DNA of 64,000 bases from Candidatus Paralachnospira caecorum (GCA_904379015.1 CAJFHG010000003.1:1-64000), one strand, 5' to 3'; shown: positions 53,912 to 63,578, numbered from the stretch's first letter. Notes: generated by a model not told the origin, from the sequence alone. Made by a program: numbers and translations.

Positions 53912-54814
53912 ATGAATACAGAATGGGTGAATACTTTTCTTGAAATTGTCAAATATGGCTCTATCAATCTTGCCGCAGGTGAAATGTTTCTGTCGCAGTC
54001 CACAATCAGCACCAGACTGAATCTTCTGGAAGAAGAACTGGGATATAAACTGATCCAGCGTTCAAAAGGACAGCGTTCCATCCGTCTGACTGATGAAGGG
54101 CGCGCTTTTCTGCCCATAGCAAAACGCCTCTCTCAGATTCAGAAAGAGGCGTTTGACATTCGATACCATCCGCACATTGATCTTCACATTGCGGCGATCG
54201 ACAGCTATAATCGTTCTTTTCTCAGTCATTTATATAAAAAAATACTGTCGCAGAACCCCAAAGCCCAGCTCACGATCAATTCCCGCCATTCTGAAGAAAT
54301 TTTTAATCTTATGGAGCGAAAAGATATTGATTTCGGCTTTCCCGCTATGGAACTAAACCGGAAGAATCTTCAGATCCGGCCTCTGTTCCGCCAGAGATTA
54401 TATGTGGCAAAAAAGAGCACCTCTGCCTCCGGGATCAAAACCATCCGGCCTTCTGATCTCGATCCCCAATACGAAGTCTGTCTTCATCAGGAAGATGAAT
54501 TTCAGCAATGGCATGATTACTGGTGGCAGTCCGGAATGCAGATCCGTGTGGATTCCTTCTCTGTGCTGTCTACTCTGCTTTCCATGGACGGATACTGGGC
54601 TATTTTGCCTTATTCCACAATTCAGGCGCTTCCGCCTTCCACACCGGTACAGATTTACGAATTATCAGAAGCGCCGCCGGACCGAATCTGTTATTTGCTG
54701 GAACATCGGGATCAGCCCCTGTCTCAGACCCATCAGTCTGTCTTTCAGATTCTGGAAACAATGCTGCATGACAGAAGCTTTATGGACTCAAATGAGTTTA
54801 TCAGTCTTACATAA
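53912..54814 (+). CDS. LysR-family transcriptional regulator
   Basis: 300 residues. Winged HTH in the first 60 residues (FLEIVKYGSINLAAGEMFLS, QSTISTRLNLLEEELGYKL) and a LysR substrate-binding domain from about 90. The GGAGG site is 12 bases from this ATG; nearer to it is an ATG opening a three-codon ORF (MTA) whose TGA overlaps the LysR ATG. The gene is therefore probably translationally coupled to that mini-ORF. Likely controls the divergent transporter. Confidence 0.92.
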   Translation: MNTEWVNTFLEIVKYGSINLAAGEMFLSQSTISTRLNLLEEELGYKLIQRSKGQRSIRLTDEGRAFLPIAKRLSQIQKEAFDIRYHPHIDLHIAAIDSYNRSFLSHLYKKILSQNPKAQLTINSRHSEEIFNLMERKDIDFGFPAMELNRKNLQIRPLFRQRLYVAKKSTSASGIKTIRPSDLDPQYEVCLHQEDEFQQWHDYWWQSGMQIRVDSFSVLSTLLSMDGYWAILPYSTIQALPPSTPVQIYELSEAPPDRICYLLEHRDQPLSQTHQSVFQILETMLHDRSFMDSNEFISLT

Positions 54815-54850
54815 GGCTCCTGATCCCCGCAGACAGGTAAAACAGGCATG

Positions 54851-55372
54851 TCAGAACCTGCAGGTATCAAAAACCCTGTCGTATGTTTCCCGCTTATCAA
54901 ACCAGGCCAGAAGAAATTTTTCCGCCAGGCTGTCATGGGTGATCGCTTCTCTGGCCTGTGCCGGCGTATACCAGGCGGCATCATCTACTTCGTCGGTCAT
55001 GCCGCTCAGATCCTCTGAATCCACAATAGAGGCAAAATTCAGCATCAGCGTATTGCTCTTTTCAAAATACTCACTCATATTGAAACAGCATTCTGTGACG
55101 TGAAGTCCCATTTCTTCCTTCACCTCCCGCTGCAGCGCGTGCTCCGCCGCCTCTCCCTTGTTCACATAGCCGGCCACCAGGATATTCCGGTCGCGTCCGT
55201 ACTGTTTGATCAGCAGGATCTTCTGCGCGTCCGGGCTGTAAACAATGGTGCTGATGGCGACACTGAACCCCGGGAACCGGTAGGCGCCGCAGGTTTCACA
55301 GTAAGGGATCATTCCCTCCCTGTCCAGAAATCTGAGTTTCAGCTCTGTCCCGCATTCTGTACAGTAAGCCAT
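54851..55372 (-). CDS. NUDIX hydrolase with zinc ribbon (NudC-like)
   Basis: 173 residues from ATG 55372; the GGAGGGCAGGA upstream overlaps the end of cysK. An N-terminal zinc ribbon (YCTECGTELKLR, PYCETCGAYRFP) precedes a NUDIX box (GYVNKGEAAEHALQREVKEEMG) with the REVKEE core. It probably hydrolyses NADH or a related nucleoside diphosphate. Coupled to cysK (1-base gap), the last gene of the sigK-PAP2-cysK group. Confidence 0.88.
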   Translation of the reverse strand: MAYCTECGTELKLRFLDREGMIPYCETCGAYRFPGFSVAISTIVYSPDAQKILLIKQYGRDRNILVAGYVNKGEAAEHALQREVKEEMGLHVTECCFNMSEYFEKSNTLMLNFASIVDSEDLSGMTDEVDDAAWYTPAQAREAITHDSLAEKFLLAWFDKRETYDRVFDTCRF

Positions 55373-55373
55373 T

Positions 55374-56312
55374 TTATTCCTGCCCTCCATAAAGATCGGT
55401 CGACAGGTAGCGTTCGCCGGAGTCCGGCAGAAAAACCACAATATTCCGGCCTTTCATTTCTTCTTTTTCTGTCAGCTTCACGGCAGCCGCCACCGCCGCT
55501 CCGGAAGAAATGCCGATCAGGAACCCTTCCCGGACCGCGACCGCTCTTGCCGCCTGATAGGCTTCTTCTGTCGTAATGGCGACAATCTCATCATAGACAG
55601 ATGTGTCCAGAATATCGGGCACAAATCCCGCGCCGATTCCCTGCAGCCCGTGAGGTCCGGCCTGTCCTCCCTCCAGTACAGGCGAATCAGCCGGCTCCAC
55701 GCCCACGATCTTCACCGCAGGGTTCATTTCCTTCAGATACCGGCCCACTCCTGTGATGGTTCCGCCCGTACCGATCCCGGCCACAAAAACGTCGACCATC
55801 CCTTCCGTATCATCCCAGATTTCCGGACCGGAAGTCACATAATGGGCTTTGGGATTTGCCGGGTTCACAAACTGGCCCGCCACGATGCTGCCGGGAATCT
55901 CTTTCTTCAGCTCCTCCGCCTTTTCGATGGCTCCCGCCATGCCCTTCGCCCCCTCCGTCAGGACCAGTTCCGCTCCGTGGGCTGTCATCAGCTTCTGCCG
56001 CTCTACGCTCATGGTATCGGGCATCACGATCACCGCCCGGTAGCCCTTCACAGCCGCGAAAGCCGCCAGACCGATCCCTGTATTGCCGCTGGTCGGCTCA
56101 ATGATCACCGATCCGGGCTTCAGGGTTCCGTTTTCCTCCGCTTCCTCGATCATGGCAAGTGCCACTCTGTCCTTGGCGCTGCCTGCCGGATTCAGGAATT
56201 CCAGCTTTCCAAACAGCCGCGCGTCAATTTTTTCGCCTTCCGTAAAACGGTTCATTTCCAAAAGCGGCGTATGTCCTGTCAGTTCCTCAATTCCATGATA
56301 GATTCTTCCCAT
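55374..56312 (-). CDS. cysK: Cysteine synthase (O-acetylserine sulfhydrylase)
   Basis: 312 residues from ATG 56312, chosen because AGGAGG lies seven bases upstream; the longer open frame has no site. The PLP lysine is in NPAGSAKDRVALAMIEEAE. The substrate loop is EPTSGNTGIGLA, and GIGTGGTITGVGRYL binds the cofactor phosphate. Makes cysteine from O-acetylserine and sulfide. No cysE in the window. Confidence 0.94.
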   Translation of the reverse strand: MGRIYHGIEELTGHTPLLEMNRFTEGEKIDARLFGKLEFLNPAGSAKDRVALAMIEEAEENGTLKPGSVIIEPTSGNTGIGLAAFAAVKGYRAVIVMPDTMSVERQKLMTAHGAELVLTEGAKGMAGAIEKAEELKKEIPGSIVAGQFVNPANPKAHYVTSGPEIWDDTEGMVDVFVAGIGTGGTITGVGRYLKEMNPAVKIVGVEPADSPVLEGGQAGPHGLQGIGAGFVPDILDTSVYDEIVAITTEEAYQAARAVAVREGFLIGISSGAAVAAAVKLTEKEEMKGRNIVVFLPDSGERYLSTDLYGGQE

Positions 56313-56353
56313 TTTGCATCCTCCTGTCTCTAACCCAAAGATATCGTCCGCGT

Positions 56354-56956
56354 CTACGCTTCCGTTTCCTGAGATCCATCCTGTCCTGCTTCTGTTCCGT
56401 CGTTTTCTTTTTTCCCGCGGCGGCAGACCCGCTCCGCGCCCCTGACAGCCAGCCACCCGCAGAACAGGCCCACCGCCATGCCTGCAAGGACATCACTGGG
56501 AAAATGAACCCCGACATACAATCTGGAATATCCGATCAGTACGGCCAGTACAAGCATCGCGTACCCCCATCTTTTCTTCCCGGCGGGAAGCGACATGCAG
56601 AGCGCTCCCGCCGCGGCAAAAGCGGCTCCGGAATGTCCCGACGGAAAGGAAAAATCCCGCGGACGGGCAATCAGCGGGATCAGATCCGCGTACTGGTCAA
56701 AGGGTCTGGTCCGGTGCACCAGATTCTTGATCCCCAGATTCAGGATCAGAAAATCGAGCAGAAGAGCCGCCAGTACGATACCGCCGTATTTTCTCGTTCT
56801 GGGATAAATCAGGAGTCCCACGCCAAGCAGGATGAAAAACCATCCGCCGTTTCCGAGAAAAGTGACTGCCCGCATCAGACCGTTCAGCCATTCTGCCCGC
56901 ATATTTTCCTGTATGAACATCAGGATGGAATATTCCAGCTCTCCCAGCCATTCCAT
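56354..56956 (-). CDS. PAP2-family membrane phosphatase
   Basis: 200 residues from ATG 56956, chosen because GGAGGAAA precedes it. Five or six membrane segments. The three phosphatase motifs are [20 protein letters not shown] with catalytic His, and [16 protein letters not shown]. Probably dephosphorylates undecaprenyl pyrophosphate or another lipid phosphate at the outer face; useful for recycling the carrier used in glycan and peptidoglycan synthesis. Confidence 0.9.
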   Translation of the reverse strand: MEWLGELEYSILMFIQENMRAEWLNGLMRAVTFLGNGGWFFILLGVGLLIYPRTRKYGGIVLAALLLDFLILNLGIKNLVHRTRPFDQYADLIPLIARPRDFSFPSGHSGAAFAAAGALCMSLPAGKKRWGYAMLVLAVLIGYSRLYVGVHFPSDVLAGMAVGLFCGWLAVRGAERVCRRGKKENDGTEAGQDGSQETEA

Positions 56957-57066
56957 ACTGTTTCCTCCATTTCGGCCGGTCAGACCGTATCTGTTGCTCC
57001 GGCGGACACATACCTGCCCTGCCGGCCATTTTTTGGTACATCCGGTATTGTAACACAACGCGGCAC

Positions 57067-57696
57067 TCAAATACAAGGGGAAATCTCATTTCTCAGTTTA
57101 AAAAGGGCCCCTTTCTCGATCCTGCTCACATAGGACCGGCTGATTCCAAGAACGCCTGCCACCTCCCGCTGGGTGTGCTCTCTTCCGCCGAAAAGACCGT
57201 AACGCATGGCGATCACCTGCTTTTCCCGTTCTGTGAGGACCTTCTCATAAGCAGTATGCATCCTCCGTATATCCTGATCCGTGGAAACCTTTTCCGCCAC
57301 GTCCCTGCATTCTGCCTCAATGATATCCACCAGGCTGATAGCGTTTCCCTCTTTATCAGTGCCGATCGGCTCATACAGAGAAATCTCCCGGGTTTTTTTC
57401 TTCTCCGCCCGGAGGAACATCAGGATCTCGTTATCTATACATTTGGCGGCATAAGTTCCAAGCCGGTTTGCCCTGTCGGGGTTAAAGGTATCGATGGCCT
57501 TGATCAGTCCGATGGTTCCGATGGAGATCAGATCCTCCATTTCGTAGTCTGTCTGGCTGTATTTTTTCACGATATGGGCCACCAGACGCATATTCCGCTC
57601 CACCAGCACATCTTTTGCTTCCTGTTCCCCCTGCTTCCATTGTTTCAGATATTCCCGTTCTTCTGAAACGGTCAGAGGTGTTAAGAAAGTTTTCAT
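57067..57696 (-). CDS. sigK: Sporulation sigma factor K
   Basis: 209 residues, intact and uninterrupted (no skin element). Starts at ATG 57696 (a TTG just upstream is in frame). Region 2 has [21 protein letters not shown] and [20 protein letters not shown]; region 4 has [21 protein letters not shown]. There is no long pro-sequence beyond about 15-20 residues. Directs late mother-cell genes in sporulation, so the organism is, or descends from, a spore former. Weak GGGGTAG ribosome site. The promoter was not identified with confidence. Confidence 0.9.
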   Translation of the reverse strand: MKTFLTPLTVSEEREYLKQWKQGEQEAKDVLVERNMRLVAHIVKKYSQTDYEMEDLISIGTIGLIKAIDTFNPDRANRLGTYAAKCIDNEILMFLRAEKKKTREISLYEPIGTDKEGNAISLVDIIEAECRDVAEKVSTDQDIRRMHTAYEKVLTEREKQVIAMRYGLFGGREHTQREVAGVLGISRSYVSRIEKGALFKLRNEISPCI

Positions 57697-57835
57697 CAAA
57701 CGGCTACCCCGGCAAGTTCTTTCTATTTACTTTATGCGGGGACAGCTTCTTCAGTGCTTTTACAACTTTTTTATTTTTTTGACAGGACAAGACAAAGTCC
57801 CGCCCTCCCAGGGAACGCAGTTTCCTATGAAATGA

Positions 57836-57898
57836 AAATGCTCTGAGCGGCTGCTGCAGGAACCACGGCAGAACCACGGTTCTGAAGCCACTCAGAGC
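57836..57898 (-). terminator. Terminator downstream of the PiT accessory gene
   Basis: Minus strand: GCTCTGAGTGGC pairs with GCCGCTCAGAGC, enclosing a 35-base loop with a repeated GAACCACGG, then ATTTTC. It separates the potassium/phosphate operon from sigK. Confidence 0.75.
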
Positions 57899-57936
57899 TT
57901 GTCTTTCTGAAATCCTGTTTTTAAAATCGGTTCCCT

Positions 57937-58563
57937 TTACGAGTTTTTGATCACGACCATTTCCACTGTATCGGCCACATGCTCACAGGCATCCACACAG
58001 TCTTCCATATAATCGTATATCTCACGCCAGGCAAACAGATCCATCACCTCACTGCACTCATCCTTGAGACTCCTTGTCGCCTCCAGATAAAGCCGGTCGC
58101 AGTCTTCCTCCCGATGGTTCAGTTCCACGATCATCTCATGCAGCTTCTCCGGCTTTTTGAAATGTTCCAGTTCTGTCAGCATATCTTTCATCAGCTGGCA
58201 GCATCCCTCGATCTTCTCAGCAATGACAATACTCTCGGGTGTAACCTTTGCCACCTGATCAACATAAAATCTCTGCAGGATCTCCTCAATCTTGTCTGTA
58301 ACCTCATCGATATTCTGGCTGAGCTCCGCCAGATCTTCCCTGTCAAGAGGCGTCACGAAAGCCTTCGCCAGCGCCATCGTCATTTCATGCTTTTTCTGGT
58401 CAGCCGCGTGTTCATGCTCATGCATGACCTCCAGCATTTTACCTACCTGATCCGGCTGAAACTTTTTCAGACACTCCACCAGATATCCGGCCGCCCTGCA
58501 TGCACAGTCGGCAGCCTCAATGAAATTTTCAAAATAAAAACGGTCCGCTTTACTACGTGCCAT
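57937..58563 (-). CDS. DUF47/PhoU-like phosphate transport accessory protein
   Basis: 208 residues, all helical, matching the DUF47 family (TIGR00153-like) nearly always encoded beside a PiT transporter. Conserved D/E-rich segments FVTPLDREDLAELSQNIDEVTDKIEE and DCVDACEHVADTVEMV bind metal ions and form the PhoU-like bundle. Likely regulates the phosphate transporter encoded just upstream. Cytoplasmic. Confidence 0.9.
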   Translation of the reverse strand: MARSKADRFYFENFIEAADCACRAAGYLVECLKKFQPDQVGKMLEVMHEHEHAADQKKHEMTMALAKAFVTPLDREDLAELSQNIDEVTDKIEEILQRFYVDQVAKVTPESIVIAEKIEGCCQLMKDMLTELEHFKKPEKLHEMIVELNHREEDCDRLYLEATRSLKDECSEVMDLFAWREIYDYMEDCVDACEHVADTVEMVVIKNS

Positions 58564-58588
58564 ACTCTTTTTTCCTCTCTGTATTTAT

Positions 58589-59641
58589 CTAAAATATCAT
58601 CATAAACAGCTTTGTCATCAGAAAACCGATCAGACCGCAGCCCGGAAATGTCAGGATCCAGGTCAGTCCCATATCCTTCACTACGGAAAAATTAATGGCA
58701 GACAGTCTCCTGACTGCGCCGACTCCCATGATCGCGGTGGTTTTCGCGTGAGTGGTCGACACCGGAATGCCGAATGTCGAACTGAACAGCAGACACAGGG
58801 ACGCCGCGATATCCGCTGAAAAACCCTGATACTTTTCCAGCTTCACCATATCCATTCCCACAGATTTGATGATCTTTTTACCGCCTACAGAAGTTCCCAC
58901 GCCCATAACGACTGAACATAAGATCATGATCCAGACCGGCATCTGGACCGCTTCTCCCACCGACTGGCCATTGACCAGGAACATACTTAACAGGATCACG
59001 CCCATAAATTTCTGACCGTCCTGCGCTCCATGCATGAAGCTCATCGCCGCCGCGCCAAATATCTGAGCCGCCCGGAACCCGGTCTCCGTCTTTCGCCGGT
59101 CCACCTTCCGGAACAGCAGCACCACGATCCTGCAGACCAGATATCCCAGTCCGAATCCCAGCACGACTGAAATCACAAGTCCGTAAATCACCTTGATCCA
59201 TTCGCTTCCGTTGACGCCGCCAAGACCGTTATGCAGCGCGATAGCGCCGCCAGTAAGCCCTGCGATCAGCGCGTGGCTCTCACTGGTGGGAATGCCGAAA
59301 TACCATGCGACCACTGCCCACACCACAATGGCGAAAAGGGCAGCAGAAAGAGCAACGATTGCCTCGTGGGTGTTGGATCCGAAATCCACCATCTTTGTGA
59401 TTGTCTCAGCAACCGTCGCGTTGATCATGCTCATCAGCAGTACGCCGCAGAAGTTAAAAAACGCGGACATCAGAATTGCCGCCCTGGCAGGCATACATCT
59501 GGTAACCACACAGGTAGCGATCGCGTTGGGCGCGTCCGTCCAGCCATTTACGAAGATCACGCCCAGTGTCAGCACAATTGCCAGAAACAGCAGTGGGTTC
59601 TGCACCATCTGCCCCCAAAAATATTCAAATGATAAGTCCAT
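58589..59641 (-). CDS. pit: PiT-family inorganic phosphate transporter
   Basis: 350 residues with about ten membrane segments and the two signature repeats: FVNGWTDAPNAIATCVVTR at the N terminus and STTHAKTTAIMGVG near the C terminus. GSNTHEAIVALSAALFAIV and ESHALIAGLTGG are also typical. Cotransports phosphate (with cation) inward. Follows the potassium-uptake genes and is followed by its DUF47 partner, with spacing of 15-25 bases. Confidence 0.92.
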   Translation of the reverse strand: MDLSFEYFWGQMVQNPLLFLAIVLTLGVIFVNGWTDAPNAIATCVVTRCMPARAAILMSAFFNFCGVLLMSMINATVAETITKMVDFGSNTHEAIVALSAALFAIVVWAVVAWYFGIPTSESHALIAGLTGGAIALHNGLGGVNGSEWIKVIYGLVISVVLGFGLGYLVCRIVVLLFRKVDRRKTETGFRAAQIFGAAAMSFMHGAQDGQKFMGVILLSMFLVNGQSVGEAVQMPVWIMILCSVVMGVGTSVGGKKIIKSVGMDMVKLEKYQGFSADIAASLCLLFSSTFGIPVSTTHAKTTAIMGVGAVRRLSAINFSVVKDMGLTWILTFPGCGLIGFLMTKLFMMIF

Positions 59642-59656
59642 ATATCCCCCTTGTCG

Positions 59657-60337
59657 TCAGTTTTTCTCTGCCCAGTCTGAAAGACGGATCAGGCCTTCTT
59701 TACTTCCCGCGACAATGAGAACATCATCCCGGCTCAGCACATAATCCGGCTGAACACTTTCCATCACCTTGCCATGATTTTGGATTGCAATGATATTCAG
59801 GCCAAAATGATGACGCAGCTTCAGGCTTTCGACCGTTCTTCCCACCATCTTTTCAGGAACCCGGATCTTTGAAATGTTGATCTGTTCGCTCAGTTCAATG
59901 AAATCCAGGACTCTGGCGGCCTGCAGCCTGTTTGCCAGTCTCAGCGCCATATCACGCTCCGGATATACAACCTCGGCACCCAGCTTTTCCAGAATCTCAC
60001 CATGCTCGGGGCTTGTAGCCTTGCTGATCACCTTGGGAATCCCCAGGCTGACCAGGTTCAGGGTCGTCAGAATAGAAAGATCCATTTTTTCCGCAATACA
60101 CACAATCCCCACGTCGCAGTTCTGGATCCCGGTCTCCATCAGCGACTTCCGGTCCAGATTCCCGACCACCATCGCGTTCTCCGTGATCTCACGAAGCTCC
60201 CGGACCTTTTCCTCGTCCCGGTCGATCACCAGAAGATCCGCGCCCATCCTGGCCAGCTCTGTGGCCAGCGCGTAGCCGAATCTTCCAAGCCCTACAATGC
60301 CGTACGACATTTTCTCGCCTTTTTTCTTATGATACAT
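59657..60337 (-). CDS. TrkA/KtrA-type potassium uptake regulatory subunit
   Basis: 226 residues. The N-terminal RCK domain binds NAD (GIVGLGRFGYALATELARMG). A C-terminal TrkA_C domain (about 140-226, NISKIRVPEKMVGRTVESLK) probably binds c-di-AMP as known for KtrA/C homologues. AGGAGG lies seven bases before the ATG. Gates the TrkH/KtrB pore encoded just upstream. Confidence 0.92.
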   Translation of the reverse strand: MYHKKKGEKMSYGIVGLGRFGYALATELARMGADLLVIDRDEEKVRELREITENAMVVGNLDRKSLMETGIQNCDVGIVCIAEKMDLSILTTLNLVSLGIPKVISKATSPEHGEILEKLGAEVVYPERDMALRLANRLQAARVLDFIELSEQINISKIRVPEKMVGRTVESLKLRHHFGLNIIAIQNHGKVMESVQPDYVLSRDDVLIVAGSKEGLIRLSDWAEKN

Positions 60338-60375
60338 GTTTTTCCTCCTACTTAGCTGACCGGCACGCAGATTTG

Positions 60376-61671
60376 TCAGCCGATCGCTATATTTCCTTCC
60401 GGATAGCTGGTTCTTTCATCCTTGGTAAAATGCCACAATGTGGCGACCGTCAGCGGTCCAAGCCGTCCAATATACATGATCAGGATAGACAAAATCTTGC
60501 TTCCGTCACATAAATCCGGCGTGATCCCTGTTGAAAGACCTACTGTACCGAAGGCGCTGGTCACCTCAAACAGTGCGTCTCTCAGGTCAATGCTCGGCTC
60601 CATCACAATCATCAGATACGTTCCCACAATGACCACCGACGCCGCCAGAAGTGTAACAACCGCCGCTTTTCTGAACGCGCCGCGGGGAACCGCATAGTGG
60701 AATGCTTTCTCTGATCTGTTGGTAGCTGAAAATTTAATACCCTGCAAAAGTGTAAAAAATGTACTCGTTTTAATACCGCCGCCTGTGGATCCCGGTGAAG
60801 CTCCGATGAACATCAGCATAGTCAGCACCAAAAGACCGGCCGTTGAAAACTGCCCCAGCGGATATGTTGAAAATCCTGCCGTCCTGGCTGATACACTGTG
60901 GAAAAACGCCCCAAGCCAGGTCACATCTTCTGTAAGCTTCAAAAGTACGGTGCCGGAAATGATCAAAGCGATACTGACCGATATTACAACTTTAGCATGC
61001 ATGGAAAGCTTCCGCCACCGGAATCTTTTGGTCCATACCTCACGAATGACAAGAAAACCGATACCACCGAAAAAGATCAGGCCGCAGGTGACCAGGTTCA
61101 GCAATACATTATTCCTGTAAGGAATCAGATTTTGAAAATTTCCCAGAATATCAAAGCCTGAATTGTTGAACGCCGCCACAGAATGGAACAGACTGATTCC
61201 TGCCGCCTTTAAGGGAGAATAATCCCTTACAAATACTGTAAAGCTTAAAAGCGCTCCCGTCAATTCAAAAATGACAGTTACTATAAAAATATCTCTGACA
61301 AATTTTACAATTCCTTTACCTGTGTCCAGATTCATGGCCTCTTTGATCAGATTCCTGCCCCTGAAGTTCACCCTTTTTCCAATTGCCAGGATCACACCGG
61401 CCCCCACCGCGGTGACGCCGAGACCGCCAATCTGGATCAGAGAGCCCAGAATAAACTGCCCAAAGGCCGTAAAGGTATCTCCCGCATCTACAGCGATCAG
61501 ACCTGTAACGCATACAGCGCTGGTAGAAGTATACAGAGAATCAATATACCTGAGATGAACGCCGTCCTTCACGCTGCAGGGCAGCATCAGGAGAAGCGAT
61601 CCAATCAAAATCGTCGCCGCAAATCCCAGGGCTATAATTCTTCCCGGAGACAGCTTTTTTAAAAATTTCAT
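60376..61671 (-). CDS. TrkH/KtrB-type potassium channel subunit
   Basis: 431 residues. Four pore repeats with selectivity glycines: TSAVCVTGL, AAFNNSGFD, SARTAGFST and FGTVGLSTG. Ten or so membrane helices. Takes up potassium together with the TrkA-like subunit. Its ATG overlaps the stop of the response regulator (ATGA), so potassium uptake and its controller are translated together. Confidence 0.93.
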   Translation of the reverse strand: MKFLKKLSPGRIIALGFAATILIGSLLLMLPCSVKDGVHLRYIDSLYTSTSAVCVTGLIAVDAGDTFTAFGQFILGSLIQIGGLGVTAVGAGVILAIGKRVNFRGRNLIKEAMNLDTGKGIVKFVRDIFIVTVIFELTGALLSFTVFVRDYSPLKAAGISLFHSVAAFNNSGFDILGNFQNLIPYRNNVLLNLVTCGLIFFGGIGFLVIREVWTKRFRWRKLSMHAKVVISVSIALIISGTVLLKLTEDVTWLGAFFHSVSARTAGFSTYPLGQFSTAGLLVLTMLMFIGASPGSTGGGIKTSTFFTLLQGIKFSATNRSEKAFHYAVPRGAFRKAAVVTLLAASVVIVGTYLMIVMEPSIDLRDALFEVTSAFGTVGLSTGITPDLCDGSKILSILIMYIGRLGPLTVATLWHFTKDERTSYPEGNIAIG

Positions 61672-62390
61672 GTCTCGTCACCTCGTTCATTTTCTTCCTG
61701 CATCCGGTAGCCTACACCCAATTCATTGAGAATATACTGGCACTGCCCCGGTTTGGAACCGAATTTTTTTCTGATATTCGCCATATTGACCTGGAGCTTT
61801 TTCACACTGCCTGTATCAGCATCGCCCCATATGGCATGGATGATCGTGGAATAAGTAAGGACCTTCCCCGAATGCTCCGAGAGAAAGGTCACGATATTAT
61901 ATTCTGTCTGCGTCAGCCGGATCTCGTTTCCGCCTATATAGACTCTCCGCTTATCATAATCAATTTCCATGTCCCCGGACAGAAATTTTCCGCCCGGCAG
62001 AGTGCTTCCCATTCCATGCCGGCTGTTGCGCAGGGTCGCCCGCACTCTTGCCAGCAGTTCGTCTGTGCCGAACGGTTTTGTAATGTAATCATTGGCGCCC
62101 ATATCCAGAGCTTCAACCTTGTCCCTTTCACTGGTCCTGGCCGACAACACGATAATCGGAACTTCTGATGTCTCCCTGGCCGACCGGATAAATTCCAGGC
62201 CGTCCATGTCGGGCAGGCCCAGATCCAGAATGATCAGATCCGGACAGTGAGAAGAAAACACCAGTCTTCCCTGAGTACAGCTTCCGGATGTCAGAACCTG
62301 ATATCCACTGGTTTCCAGAATCGTCCGCATAAAACTCCGGATATTGGATTCATCTTCCACCACAAGAATTTTATATTTGTTACTCCCCAT
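61668..62390 (-). CDS. KdpE-like response regulator (OmpR family)
   Basis: 240 residues from ATG 62390, chosen because GGAGGAAG precedes it. Receiver domain: ILVVEDESNIRSF, the phospho-Asp in LIILDLGLPDMDG, and LSARTSERDKVEALDMGANDYITKPF. DNA-binding winged helix: ETIRLTQTEYNIVTFLSEH-type segment and VNMANIRKKFG. In operon with a DUF4118 kinase and with Trk rather than Kdp genes. Likely activates its own operon (see 63476-63508). Confidence 0.92.
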   Translation of the reverse strand: MGSNKYKILVVEDESNIRSFMRTILETSGYQVLTSGSCTQGRLVFSSHCPDLIILDLGLPDMDGLEFIRSARETSEVPIIVLSARTSERDKVEALDMGANDYITKPFGTDELLARVRATLRNSRHGMGSTLPGGKFLSGDMEIDYDKRRVYIGGNEIRLTQTEYNIVTFLSEHSGKVLTYSTIIHAIWGDADTGSVKKLQVNMANIRKKFGSKPGQCQYILNELGVGYRMQEENERGDET

Positions 62391-63450
62391 GCTCTGCTTC
62401 CTCCGTTTCCAGGGAAAACCGGAAAAGCGCCCCGCCTGACCTTCTGTTTTCCGCGCTGATCCTGCCGCCATGAGCCTTCACGATCGTGGCGCAGACGGAA
62501 AGTCCGATGCCCATATTATGCTTGCCGCTGTCCGCGGGTCTTTTCTTCTGTTCCTGATATCCGCTGAAAAGATTCTCCATCTGATCAGAAGATATCCCGC
62601 ATCCGTCGTCAGCGACTTCAAAAAACGCCTTTCTCCCCTTCAGATATACCCGCACAGACAGCTCGCTCATTCCCCTGGCATGCTGCACCGCATTCTCCAG
62701 AAGATTGATGATGACCTGCTCGATCAGAATAGCGTCCATCGGAATCACGACAAATTCATCAGGAATCTCCACCCGGATTTCCTGATGAGGGTATGTTTTT
62801 CTGAATTTTACCAGCACGGCGTCGATCAGCTCTTCCAACGCCACCGGAGTCTTAATCACAGCAATATCGTCTTCATTGATCCTTGTGACGGAGAGCAGGT
62901 TTTCTACCATGCGGATCAGCCACTCTGAATCTTCTCTCATTTCCCTGAGAAGCTTCAGCTGCTGTTCCTTTGACAGCCTGTCATAATGATCGATCATCGC
63001 CGAGCTGGAACCGTAGATGGTCGTGAGCGGCGTCCTCAGATCGTGGGACACGGCCCGCAGCAGATTTGCCCGCATTTTTTCCTTCTCCGACTCCGCCTTT
63101 GCCTTTTCCTGTCTCCGCATCTTGGTCGTCAGCATACTTGCCAGGATCGTTACGATCAGCATAATGACAGCCGACACCAGATTCTCCGGGATGGTAAAGT
63201 TGAATTTGAAATATGGAAAAGTAAAGGCGTAATTCACTGCCAGCACGCTGACCAGCGAAGAAAAAATCCCCGGAAGATACCCCTGCGTCGCCAGGGAAAT
63301 CAGAAAAACAGCCAGCACAAAAATGGCCGGAATCAGCGTCTGTGTATGAAGCCAGCTCTGGATCGCGAGACTTAAAAGAAACGATACTGCCAGGATACCC
63401 GCCGGCAGAAGCATGTCTCTTAACGCATGCCTGACCGTTCTCATATCCAT
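62380..63450 (-). CDS. DUF4118 sensor histidine kinase (truncated KdpD type)
   Basis: 356 residues from ATG 63450, chosen because AGGAGG is seven bases upstream. A DUF4118 bundle of four membrane helices (about 15-110) is followed by the HisKA domain with RAVSHDLRTPLTTIYG and the HATPase domain (INLLENAVQHA, VADDGCGIS, GIGLSVCATIVKAHGG). It corresponds to the C-terminal half of KdpD: the N-terminal KdpD/Usp domains are absent. Senses potassium or turgor presumably. Confidence 0.9.
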   Translation of the reverse strand: MDMRTVRHALRDMLLPAGILAVSFLLSLAIQSWLHTQTLIPAIFVLAVFLISLATQGYLPGIFSSLVSVLAVNYAFTFPYFKFNFTIPENLVSAVIMLIVTILASMLTTKMRRQEKAKAESEKEKMRANLLRAVSHDLRTPLTTIYGSSSAMIDHYDRLSKEQQLKLLREMREDSEWLIRMVENLLSVTRINEDDIAVIKTPVALEELIDAVLVKFRKTYPHQEIRVEIPDEFVVIPMDAILIEQVIINLLENAVQHARGMSELSVRVYLKGRKAFFEVADDGCGISSDQMENLFSGYQEQKKRPADSGKHNMGIGLSVCATIVKAHGGRISAENRRSGGALFRFSLETEEAEHGE

Positions 63451-63475
63451 TCTCCATCCTCCTGCCGTATCTATC

Positions 63476-63508
63476 ATCATAGCATGTATCCGGTAAAGAA
63501 ACGGTAAA
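63476..63508 (-). promoter_or_regulatory. Promoter with KdpE-type direct repeat
   Basis: Minus strand: TTTACC (63503-63508), five bases, TTTACC (63492-63497), then -10 TATGAT (63476-63481). The 11-base repeat spacing is that of OmpR/KdpE-family sites and lies where a -35 element would be, so the promoter is probably activator dependent. Confidence 0.65.
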
Positions 63509-63540
63509 GATTTGGCCTGAAAAATAAAGCCAGCGATAAC

Positions 63541-63578
63541 AAAAGAGCCTTCTGTCTGAAATCCGGACAGAAGGGCTC
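63541..63578 (-). terminator. Terminator of aspS
   Basis: Minus strand: GAGCCCTTCTGTC and GACAGAAGGCTC pair with one bulge, followed by TTTTGTT. It separates aspS from the potassium operon. Confidence 0.88.
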
